Shown here in pieces: positions 26,948 to 36,800 of a stretch of DNA of 64,000 nucleotides; within the stretch, counting starts at the first letter, position 1, and every line of letters starts with the position of its first letter. Made by a program: the position numbers and the translations under genes. Below the pieces are notes generated by a model, which made no database searches, had not been told where the DNA came from, and saw nothing but the letters and a program-made list of their open reading frames with translations. The stretch lies in contig NC_092582.1 of assembly GCF_037975245.1 (NCBI RefSeq), forward strand, positions 16,704,577-16,768,576. Direction: 5' to 3'. This DNA is from Apostichopus japonicus. Its lineage: Eukaryota; Echinodermata; Holothuroidea; Aspidochirotida; Stichopodidae.

Positions 26948-27334
26948 CTGCAACACCTCCACAGCTATACTTGGTTGACAATACTGGGGACGTACGTGTT
27001 GATATCGTTTCGGTTTAAGGACTAAGGAACCTTCAAGTTATGTCACAATATGTTAAACAAATTCCATTCCAATTATGGAGCATCAGTTAGTAGACCACAA
27101 TGTGTGTCTCCATGGATCAGCAGAAAGTGCTTTTGTAAAAGCTCAATTGATTAAATCCTTATTAACTCAGGCGTGGTATGCTGCATGAACATCTTAGTAT
27201 ATAGCCTTTTGGTTAAGATCATGTGTAGTATCTGTTCCCTTTCGAGTGGAATGGTGATGCACACACCGACGATGATCACACAGTCACAGTCTCGATGCAG
27301 GGACTGGGGTTGAGAGCGGATCAGTCGTTCGGTA

Positions 27335-27973
27335 CAAGGGCGGCGGAACCGGGGGGGCACAGGGGGCACGTGCCCCCCCACTTTTCCTCAGGTTAAAAAT
27401 GTGCCCTTTTTCTACATAAAAATTGAGGTGCCTCAAGTTAGCAAGAGGCCAGGGAACCAGAATGAACGCTCGGGAAGGGCCGTTTTCGGCAATCTAAGGG
27501 GTTTGTAAAACCAAAAATTTTCTTGTACGCTCCGCGCCAACCGATGGTGGCGCTCCGCTCAGATAGTCGTGCATACAACTTTGCAAATCCTGGCTACGCC
27601 CCTGACTTTTAATGAATTTCTGTGGGTCAAACTCAAAGCTATTTCGAATGGAAAAAAAATGTTAAGATATTAACAAGAAATAAACTCTAATTCGGAAGAT
27701 TCCTACATTAGCAACTAGCATGATTTCACCTCATTTGTCTCAAAAGAAAACTTGTTCCTTGTTTCCCAATTTGTACATTGGATATTGCAGTGCTAGTATT
27801 TCCTGGGGGGAGGGGGGGGGTGTTGATGGAGTGATGTGTATACGCAAATAAGATTATACAATAAGAGTTATAAAGGGTACTAAATATAAGCGTGCATCAG
27901 TCTAATCGAATTTCTGCAAAGTGCCCTTCGATGTCGGTGCCCCCCCAGATTAAAAGTGCTTCCGCCGCCCTTG
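27335..27973. mobile_element. hAT-like MITE or chimera, 639 bp, CAAGGGCGGCGGAA ends
   Basis: Both ends carry a perfect 14-bp inverted repeat CAAGGGCGGCGGAA, followed by G/C-rich GGGGGGGCAC. The flanks GTTCGGTA (27327-27334) and GTTGCGGTA (from 27974) are an imperfect candidate target duplication. The interior at about 27585-27605 has the phrase CCTGGCTACGCCCCTG. That phrase looks like the end of a different CAGGGGCGTAGCC family, so the element may be nested or chimeric. Confidence 0.6.
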
Positions 27974-27990
27974 GTTGCGGTAGTTTGGTT

Positions 27991-28122
27991 TTCGTGCCCA
28001 GGTTATTTCCTGGGCGACTTTTTCTTATAAAGTATTGCCATGGTTACTGCAGTCTCACTGCGATAGAGAGTGAATCAAGTTGAGTGGATTTCGTGCCCAG
28101 GATATATCGTGGGCGACTTTTC
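27991..28122 (+). repeat. Two direct copies of a GTGCCCAGG...CCTGGGCGAC hairpin
   Basis: Copy 1 (27991-28024) reads TTCGTGCCCAGG, a short loop, then CCTGGGCGACTTTT. Copy 2 (28089-28122) repeats it with two substitutions in the 3' arm region. Each folds into a 7-9 bp stem. They lie 98 bp apart, immediately after the 639-bp element. No known RNA or regulatory family is recognised. Confidence 0.6.
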
Positions 28123-28868
28123 TTTCACTAATAGTATATTAGTGTAACCACTTGTGGACAAGACCGTTCAGTTTCAGACAGACGCATCAAGTGCAAGTAT
28201 GCTTTTCACGAGTAAAGGCCTTACAGGCGAGGGAGTTGTGATCTAAAACGGGCTTGGGTCATATCCTCCCACTGCATCCCCTGAAGTCTAATAGATAAGT
28301 GAGAAAAGGGAGAGGTGAAACACTGTTTCTTAGAAGAAAAGGGATGCATTAGGATTGTATAGTTTTCTCGCTGCAATGGAATGTTACATTTTATGGTTGA
28401 TCAGAGGGAATCAAAATTACTATCAACAAAAAAACTAACTTTAATCATGTACAATGATACCCTCAGATTAGATAACAATGACGTCATTATTTAAGACATC
28501 ACTTGTCATACATTGTCTTTTTTATTCTTTTAAATTCATGATGTAAACGCTACTTGAAATTGCGGCAACGTGTAAATGGATGGCGTGCTACGTTAATACG
28601 TTATCTAATTGTTTTATGAAATACTTATAATGCCACTGTAAGCCTCCGTAGACACATCTGGCCATGTATTCAGTGGACAGTGGCTGCAGACATACCGGTC
28701 GCAAAGAGTACTGGTTAGAACCTCTGGTCATAGGTACAGAAAGGATTTACGTGCGCCGCTTTTGATCGACCCTCTGCGCATCCTCCCTGGTAGGTTCTCT
28801 TGCGACATCAAGGGAGACATGAACACGGAACCCTAGGCCAAAAAGATGTGCCAAACCACCGTCCGAAG

Positions 28869-28922
28869 TGCCTCGAACCCTTACGTCCGTGCCTCGAACC
28901 CGTACGTGACTCGAACCCTTGT
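28869..28922 (+). repeat. Short tandem repeat GTGCCTCGAACCC(GT/TT)ACGT
   Basis: CTCGAACCC occurs three times at roughly 20-bp spacing. On the minus strand this reads GGGTTCGAG, which resembles a tRNA B box. No tRNA A box lies at the right distance, so no tRNA gene is called. Confidence 0.6.
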
Positions 28923-30682
28923 TAATCGATAACTAAACGCAAAGGCATTTAAACGTATACTATACATATTCACATGTCATTTTTCATCTCGCATAAGGAT
29001 CGAGAAAGAATAGTCACTCAAGAAAGGTCCTGGGCGCGAAACACAAACAACTGGATGCATTTTCAACCCAGGCCCCCTTACGTTGAGACTGTCACCGTGT
29101 AAGTCCCATGGAAAGGGAAAACTGCCAAACATGAAGAATTGTGAGTTAAAAGTTGGAAATTTGATACCAAATAGTCGAAATTAGTCCGACTATCGGAAAT
29201 TGTCAGAAAAAACACAACAAAAAACAAAATTGAAATAAGAAGATAAAGAGCTTGTTAAAAAGTCAAGTATTTCCAGGAACAAGTCGAAATATTGATACAA
29301 AAAGCCAACAACTCGAGCAGAAATTTGAGATAAATGGTTCGATGAAACTGCTCCCAGTTCTGGAAAGAAGACAAAACCGAGAACTCTGTTATTCGGAACC
29401 GTTGATCGCCTGTTGAGAACCACTGTTCGAACTACAACTATAATGAAACAGATTAGTCATTTTATTTTATTATTCATAACATTTTAGTGGAATTTTGCTG
29501 AAGCGGAAGTTAGTTTCTCTCCAAAGTTGTTTACAGTTTCTGTTCTTGTGTGTGTGTGATATTTTTTATTTTGTTGCGGCGAACTTGTATGTAGAATTTG
29601 TAGTAATTTCGCGTCCCATAAGGCTTACTTCTAGCTTATTTAATGACCAGATTCGTAAACAAAAAAGCTAATCAAACTCTAGACCACGTACGACATGGTG
29701 GCAGTTGTCCTTGCTTTCTGGTTTGAACTGTTTTGAATTAATGTAAGTGTTTCTAACGTTTGTTTCCTTACTGTTTAGTGAAAGACATTTATTCAGCCTG
29801 TTCAAATTTGTTATTTCGTAATAAAGGTCAAAGGATTCTATCTATTGGGAATATTTGTATGCCTTCCAGCAGAACGTTTTACTCTTATCGCGTAACTAAT
29901 CCTAACAGTAACACGTACAAATAGAGTCTTACTAATTGTATTTTGTATAGTTAGGCCTACAGTTTTTTTAGTGATTTGCAAATTTATGAAACCAAACACA
30001 GATTACTCAGATTTTCTCATGCATGCCAATTGCTAGGTAAACGACTCCTACGCCTGAGGCTTTTACAGACTATTCTATTCCTACATACTATTACTACGTC
30101 TAGCCTACGTAGGCCTATGTTTCATATGATGATACTGTGGTACAGGTACTGTAGGCCTAGGAATATAAAGTTGTAACTTTTACAATTAGCACCATCGAAT
30201 ATACACTTACCTGTAAAATGTGAAGTTTCTTGTGCACCACATTGTATTTGCCTGACTTGACTGAATTTTTGTGTAACAGTTTCAATGGAATTCTAATTAA
30301 TCATACTAATTTTTTCATAGTAATAGAAAATTTTGTGGCTGTGTGGCCAGCAGCTTGGTGAAAAGCAATGTACATATTACCCAAGCCAACATTTGTCCAG
30401 CAGTTACATACTCAATCAGAGTGCAGAGTACATAGTATCAATGGTTAGCCCTGATTCACCTATCTCTGTTGGGTAGGGGAGTGGATGGGGGGGGGGGGGG
30501 AATGGGAGGACATGACGCTTTCCTGATTTGCCCAGTATCCAGATAAATAGTGAGGGTGCATTTCCATAACCCCTGGCTACCTGTTAAGTAGAGCTGCAAC
30601 TACATAGAAAAAAAGATATATATATATATATATATATATACAGAAAGTTAATGTCTTCTGTGCCATAGCATGTGGCTCTGTC

Positions 30683-30840
30683 CTATGGTAGCCTATACCA
30701 CATGATTTCCTAAGATCTATGAGACTTAGTTGTACACACTAAATTCTCTATGGTTAGCCTATGCCACTATGGTAGCCTATGGCACATTATTTCCTAAGAT
30801 CTATGTAGACTTACACACTAAACATAATTTCTCACAATTA
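30683..30840 (+). repeat. Tandem duplication, about 84-bp unit, two copies
   Basis: Units begin CTATGGTAGCCTAT (30683 and 30767) and share TTTCCTAAGATCTATG and ACACACTAAA. It lies upstream of SELENOF exon 1, in the putative 5' UTR intron or promoter-side sequence. Confidence 0.8.
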
Positions 30841-31146
30841 TCAAACCACATCTACAGTTATTTACTGTAATGTCATCCAAGCCACAATATGTTAACCCTT
30901 GATATTTGGTAACATTATTATACTGTACCAATGTCCCATTGTTTTCCTCTATCATTTTTTTGCTGAAACTCGTATCTATCAACATGGGATATGCTAATGT
31001 ATTTATGATTCATTCATAGGATGTTTAGCTTTTCATTTTTCTTTTGTCTAACCATCCTTCAATTAATTAAAACCATCAGAAATAACTAATCATCATCTCT
31101 CTACAGAAACTTTCTCTGCTGAGGATATCCCTCCCAAGATCCCACC

Positions 31147-33226
31147 ATGCTACCAGACCTGGTAGGTCTGGTAACTTTGGTTACCACCTGCATTTTAATG
31201 CATGTAAGTACCAAATTTATTTCCCTCTTCATGCTTGGTATTCAAAGTGGGGGGGGGGGGGGGGGCATCACGGCCCTTATTGAAGGTCGGGAAATTAAAC
31301 AAAATTAGAGGGCCTCCAAAAAAATTGAATTAAAGAGAAATTTTTTTGGAAGCAGAGAAGAAATTGCCATTATATGTGGGAAAGTAAAGAAAGGTGGAAA
31401 TAATATTGAACATCAAATTGTCAAAAGTTGCAAAATGTTAAACCATTTTGGGACTCATTACTTGTTATCATATGAAAGTTTCCCAAAGGGGAGTTGGATC
31501 CTACTGACCCCTATGGACCACAAGAGGGCTGGCTGCCAAGATGGATGAAAGTTTTAAATTGGATTCACCAAGCAAAACTATTTGAACACCAGCACTAAGT
31601 CAAAAGAAACGGTTACATTAAACAGGCCACCTCTAGAATAAGGAAAGAATGAGCCTTTTTCATCAAATGCAATTTATGAAAGAGGACTTGAGCATGAGCC
31701 GTCATCTTTGACCTGACTTCTAAGAGGTGAATGTGATTGATTTGATCTTCTCTAAATGTAGTTTATGATTTTGTTGAATTTTGTTTCCAGGTATCCGAAG
31801 CTGTTGGCCAATTAGAAAAGCTGCCAGCGGAGCTTTGCATAGAGAGTGGATTCTCATCGAACCTGCTTTGTAGCAGCTGCGACAAACTGCCCGAGTTTGG
31901 GTTAGCGACGTTGACTGAAGAATGTCAGAAATGCTGCCTGGAGGATGCCGGTACCGAGAAGAAGGTTTGTTTGCTGCGCTTTATCTCATGGGACAAAAAA
32001 GAGATCCAAAACCACCTATGTCCTAAGTTTTCTTGAGTTTGATCTGACTTCAGAATTGATGGCACGATGGGGAATATTTTAGTGTTCAAATTTTGTGAAC
32101 GAGCAGTTTTGTAGGTTTCCTGAATTTTGTCTCTGATCAAATACTATGGTTTTGCACTTGTATATACTAATGTGACCAGCTTGAGTAACATTTGGAGAAG
32201 GTACATGACAATGTTTGTTTTGATTTATTGTTTGTTTCCAGAGTAAGTTGAAAAGTCATAAAAATCAGCAATGGTTTTTTTTTCCATTATTATTTACACT
32301 TTTCCCTTGTTACAGACATATGCCAAAGCAGTATTGGAGATATGCGGATGAAAAATAGGGAAATACCCACAGATTCAAGGCAAGTATTAAGTTACATCTT
32401 AATGTTTGTGTAGTCTCAGGAACTTGCTCCTCCCCATTCCCCCACCTTCCCCCATTCCGATCAGAATGCAGAGTTCCATAGAAGACGAAAGAAGCATTAC
32501 AGATTACAGAAACAGGAAGTATGAGAGGTGTAGAAAGGACATGTCTACATTTTCTTTAGGAAACAGCTTATTGCCTTACTTTAACCAATGTTAACCCGAT
32601 GCCTTCAAAACAGATCGTATGTGTTTTCAGGTAATTTCTAAGGACTGTTTGTTTTTTCAGTTTTGTTCTTCTACTGAATGATGTCCTTTCTTTTCAAATT
32701 TAGCTTTCGTGAAGAGTGACAGGCCGAACCAGTTTTCCAACCTCAAAGTGAAGGTAAAAGAACATTTTGTTGCTCAAAAAATTATCACAGCTTTGACAAT
32801 CTTTGCCGATTCAAACAGTAATAAATAGAACACTTTGATTTCTTTTCTCTAAATAACTGTCTATCAGGTTCTGAGAGAATGTTGTGCTCATTGACAACAC
32901 TATGTGGAAAGGAGGAGGGATAGGGGGATGGGTGGGTGGGTGGGAGGATAGAAGAGGAGCGTTCACAATGTTTATTTTGAAAGTTTGGAAAAAAATCATC
33001 AATTCATTTAGGAGGTGCTCAAGTTTAAATTCTTGGAAATTTTTCTATAGTTAATATTGGTTAATATTTTTTTATTATCTTCTTACCTTTTTAATAGTAT
33101 GTTAAAGGTGCCGACCCCGTCCTCAAATTCCTGGATGCACAAAACAACGTCGAAGAGGTAATGAGCATCGAAAAATGGAACACGGACACTGTGGAAGAAT
33201 TCCTCCAAGAACATCTGGCTTTATAA
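31147..33226 (+). CDS. SELENOF: Selenoprotein F (15-kDa selenoprotein), 5 coding exons, 157 aa with one Sec
   Basis: An ER-lumen thioredoxin-fold selenoprotein that in other animals binds UDP-glucose:glycoprotein glucosyltransferase and assists disulfide quality control (family knowledge). Exons are 31147-31203, 31791-31964, 32316-32379, 32704-32753 and 33098-33226. Exon 1 encodes a hydrophobic signal peptide (MLPDLVGLVTLVTTCILMH). Exon 2 encodes the UGGT-binding cysteine-rich domain with ESGFSSNLLCSSCD and ECQKCC. Exon 3 contains the redox motif Cys87-Gly88-Sec89, with Sec as TGA at 32349-32351. Exons 4-5 encode VKSDRPNQF, YVKGADPVLKFLD and the end EKWNTDTVEEFL, all diagnostic of Sep15. Phases join exactly if intron 3 is a GC-AG intron. 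Length fits the 160-165 aa family. An acceptor-like site at 31105-31106 suggests a non-coding first exon further upstream. Confidence 0.96.
32349..32351 (+). other. SELENOF: In-frame UGA read as selenocysteine (Sec89)
   Basis: The codon order is ata tgc gga TGA aaa ata ggg, that is Ile-Cys-Gly-Sec-Lys-Ile-Gly. This is the CxU redox motif of Sep15. Coding continues in phase for 68 more residues with strong family similarity, so TGA is not a stop here. Naive gene finders would truncate the protein at residue 88. Confidence 0.95.
32380..32703 (+). other. SELENOF: GC-AG intron (SELENOF intron 3)
   Basis: The donor reads CAAG|GCAAGT and the acceptor is aaatttag|ctttcgtg. Joining at the GC donor gives Gln-Ala-Phe-Val-Lys-Ser-Asp, the conserved family sequence. 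The nearest GT (32384-32385 area, caaggcaa|gt) shifts the frame and meets a stop after about seven codons. Apart from the C, the donor matches the consensus perfectly, as is typical of GC donors. Confidence 0.88.
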
Positions 33227-33687
33227 GAGAAAGACAAATAGTGAAGAAAGACTAGTTTGCTGTCCTCTGTCATGTATTCTCCGCCAAGAAGCACCGTGTC
33301 GGTTATGGATAAATTAGTAGAAGTTTTATTACATATTCTCAATGAATATCAAGTACATCGATTAATAAAAAATATTAATGTATACCTGGGATAAATGCAG
33401 ACTTTACACAACAGTATCACATTATCTTTAAATGTAACCAAAAAAAGAATCATGTTTATAGTTTTACGTCTGTGATTACCCACATTTTCCCAAATATTGA
33501 AATATTTTTATAGTCGCAGACAATAATTGCAGGATCTGCTCATGGAACAAGACATATCTTTGGATTCTGTTTAGTTTAGTAGGCATCATTGCAGGAGAAC
33601 AGCAAAGTAGTTTTATAACAAAGTTTTCGATTGAAGTCATTCATCTGTCGTGACACTCAGTGTGATTGGCTAGGCTTCAAGAAACTT

Positions 33688-33729
33688 ATGAAGGCTGGGT
33701 GCTAAATCCATATGGTGCACTTAGCTGGA
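33688..33729 (+). promoter_or_regulatory. SELENOF: SECIS element (type II-like) in the SELENOF 3' UTR
   Basis: It lies 461 nt after the stop codon. The core quartet is formed by ATGA (33688-33691) and GA (33728-33729). Helix II pairs AG(g)CTGGGTGC (33692-33702, one bulged G) with GCACTTAGCT (33717-33726), ten pairs with two G-U. The unpaired AA at 33704-33705 sits at the 5' side of the apical part, followed by a CCATATGG mini-stem. Spacing between ATGA and AA is 12 nt, within the SECIS norm. It should recruit SBP2 and eEFSec for decoding of the UGA. Confidence 0.92.
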
Positions 33730-33813
33730 AAAAAAACAATAAACAAAATTGTTATTACTTGTAGCCTAACTTTGTTAACTCTTCAATGTATAAGTTATAT
33801 TCAACATCGTCAC

Positions 33814-33819
33814 AATAAA
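33814..33819 (+). terminator. SELENOF: Poly(A) signal AATAAA of SELENOF (likely)
   Basis: AATAAA followed within 30 nt by a T/GT-rich stretch (aactttttgtgtttt). A second AATAAA at 33738-33743 lies only 9 nt after the SECIS core and is a weaker candidate. Either gives a 3' UTR of roughly 530-620 nt that includes the SECIS. Confidence 0.55.
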
Positions 33820-33829
33820 CTTTCGTATC

Positions 33830-36800
33830 AAACGTAACTTTTTGTGTTTTACAAATTGCATTTTATGAGTCTTTGTCATTGTCTTTCATTTTCTATTTAG
33901 CAAAATATCATCTGGAAGTAAGGTTACACTGTGTCTGAAGTTCTCTGCACGTGTCTTCCTTATATTTTATCCTATCATATCACACTTAAGGGGTCTGGGG
34001 AGGATTTATAAAATTTTAAGAGATGCCCAGATCTTTAGGTAGTCTCAACAAATTTGTAAAAAATAGGGGAGAAAATTTCAGGACATTTATGTGGCAATCT
34101 TAACTAGATACTCTAGTTTTTAAAGCACAGACCCGTAAAATTGTCAATAGTAACAGTCCGTCAAAAATGTTCAGATCTTAGAATGAAATTGAGCTTTTGA
34201 ACTTCAAATCTGGAATTTCAACAACAAAAGTACTACTCTTCAAAATCAATTCCTTTTTCACTATGGGGGGGGGGGGGGGGTGGGTGGAAAATACCTCCCC
34301 TTAAAAACTCCTCCACCAGGCCATCTGCAGGTAAACTACAGTAACTCATCCAGTGAAAGTTATTTTTTGACTTAAAATTCTGTGTAAAGTTTGGAAAGTG
34401 ATGACATGGGGAGCAGGTCGAGGGCAGACCAGAGGGGAAGGGGAGGGGTGGTGGGGGTACAAACAGAACTTTTGGTCAAAACAAGGTAAACAGTGGACAA
34501 ATTTTTAGCAGCCTACATCGACTTGCATTTTACAGATGTTGTCCTACTATGGATTGGATAGTAATTTTGATATTTATCGAAAGAATTCCTCCCAGGATCC
34601 AACCACCACCTGCCCCCTCCCCACTACAACCCCTCCTTTTGAGAAATCTTGGATCCACCTTTGATGGGGTATAACCATAAGTAATGGGAGATGGGGTGAG
34701 TAGGTCGTTGGTCGAGAATTCTGCTGGGTTACAAAGGTAAAGAAATGAGTAGAAGGCAAAGCTTTGTGATGCAAATTCCATTTATTTGATTGCTTTTGGG
34801 TAAATCACCCAAAGAAGAAAAAAAAAAACACAATTTGAAACAATCAGCAATAGACCACATTTATTACTTATATAATTTGATTTTAATTTTTTTTTAGTGA
34901 AAATTACCATATTTTCTTTCCAAACTTTTCCTTTTTTTGGGCCAAATGCTGTTAAAAGTTACAATTTAAATCATTTATCAAGTTTTAAGAGTAATTCTCC
35001 TGTCCCTCTAAAGAATAAATGACACAGTTAATACTTAAACCTTAATCTTCTTGAAAAAAGCCTCTATTTGATAATTTTGAGCTACATTGGATTTTTTTTA
35101 ATAAAAAAATGGATTTTTGTTCCAAATGCTGTGAAATATAATAACCCTTATTCCATACTCTTTTTTAAAAAAAGTCACAGATAAACATGGTATTAAAGCC
35201 CAATTACAACTTTTCCTTCCATTTTTGATTTGTGAAATTAGTTTTGAAATTATTGTTCATCATAAAAGCCAGATTGATAAAATGACCGATATGAAATAAT
35301 TCTCTTTCGTTTTCTCCCCCCTTTTTTTTTGAGCCACATTTTGACATCCGGAATTACTCTTCTTCCTTTCTTTAAGGAATGAGTACTAAGTATATGCGAA
35401 GAACTGAATGAACCATGTATTGCTTGAAATTCGAAAACCAAATATTTTCTTCCTGTTTAGTTTGCCGACAAGATGGAATGATCAAAATACTTCAAATGGA
35501 GGAGCTGTTTACGTAAAACACATTCATACTTATTGGTACTCACAGCATGAAGGGCAAAAAAAATATATTAATTCATTCAACTTATTCACAGCATTTTCTA
35601 TATACATACATAAAGACAATTCCCCCTCCCCTCCCCTTCCGTCCCCCTCCCCTCCCCCGGCTGGACAGAACTATCCCGAAATTCTTGTCGACGCACGACT
35701 TATTTCTCTTGCTACGTAGTCGGACAAAATTTCCACCGTTCGGCCAGCCCATTGCTACAACCACATCACACTAAAATGCATTGTTGATATTTCGGCAAAC
35801 GGAAAAAGAAAAAAAGAATTGAATAAAAGAAAATATGATTAAACAATGGTAATAGAAAAAAAATAACATTACAATAACAAATCACAATGAGAGATAAATT
35901 GAATAAATTCTGACATTCTTTCATAGACTTGTACTCTGATGATAAATTTTAGCCTCCACACTAACAACTATGTTATTTTCAATTTCTATAATACATACAA
36001 ATATTCTTAAAATTAAGTGCAACTTTCACCTTTTTTCGCTACCCACTGCGCACAAGGAATATGATGACACGGACACCATTGTAGGCAAAGCGACTACCAC
36101 AGAATCAAAAGATAAATCACGGGAGCCTATATTTAAATTTCTCAAAATTTGTTCTGAAAATTTAACCAGGTATTCTTATGAACGTAATTGTTAAACTTTG
36201 CTCCTTTTAATTATTGGCTTCTTTAGCCAATGTGTCTTTTTTTTCTTTTTTTTTCTATATTTTTGATACTACCCTTCATGCTAGGGGAGAGAGAGTAGTT
36301 AAAATGTCTAATTCCCGCTCTACAACAAAGTGATTACCACCGTTTCGACAGAGGTACAAATATTTAATTTCAAAAGACCAAAAGGGGCATCGATCATCTT
36401 TTCAAACTATACAGAGGATTGGAATGTAATGTTCAAGAGTAAAAGTAAGAAAAATCAAGATGTAAAGATTATCCTCCCACACCACACCCTGATCTTCCAA
36501 ACCCCCTCACTCCCTCCCCCCCATCTTCTCCATTACCACAATGTATTATAAAAGATTATTATCAGTCCAAAAAAAATCCACTTTCAGCAATTTTCTATGA
36601 ATAGTAATTCATATTCTGTGTTTTTTCAGTAAGTTATAATTTCTGTCTTTTATGCTTCTGTGACAGAACTGGCAAAATTGTTTGGCCACCCACACCACCA
36701 CCTTCCCACCCTCCAAAATCCCCTTCCCCCACCCCACAAAAAATAATACCATTAAAAATTACATTAGAAATGATTTGGAATGTTCATTGTATAATCATGA

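Larger units (their letters stand above)
28130..31100. other. SELENOF upstream region
   Basis: It holds the CTCGAACCC repeat, a G run (30487-30500), a short TA tract (30616-30642) and the 84-bp duplication. A GTAAGT at about 29741 could be the donor of a non-coding first exon paired with the acceptor at 31105-31106, but this is only a guess. Three TAGGCCTA palindromes cluster at 29952, 30110 and 30152. Confidence 0.4.

Noticed and set aside
32379-32385. GT donor alternative for SELENOF intron 3
   Set aside because: It shifts the frame and gives a stop soon after the junction. The GC donor restores the conserved sequence.
33339-33380. ATGAATATC as another SECIS start in the SELENOF 3' UTR
   Set aside because: No helix of useful length follows and there is no matching GA partner.
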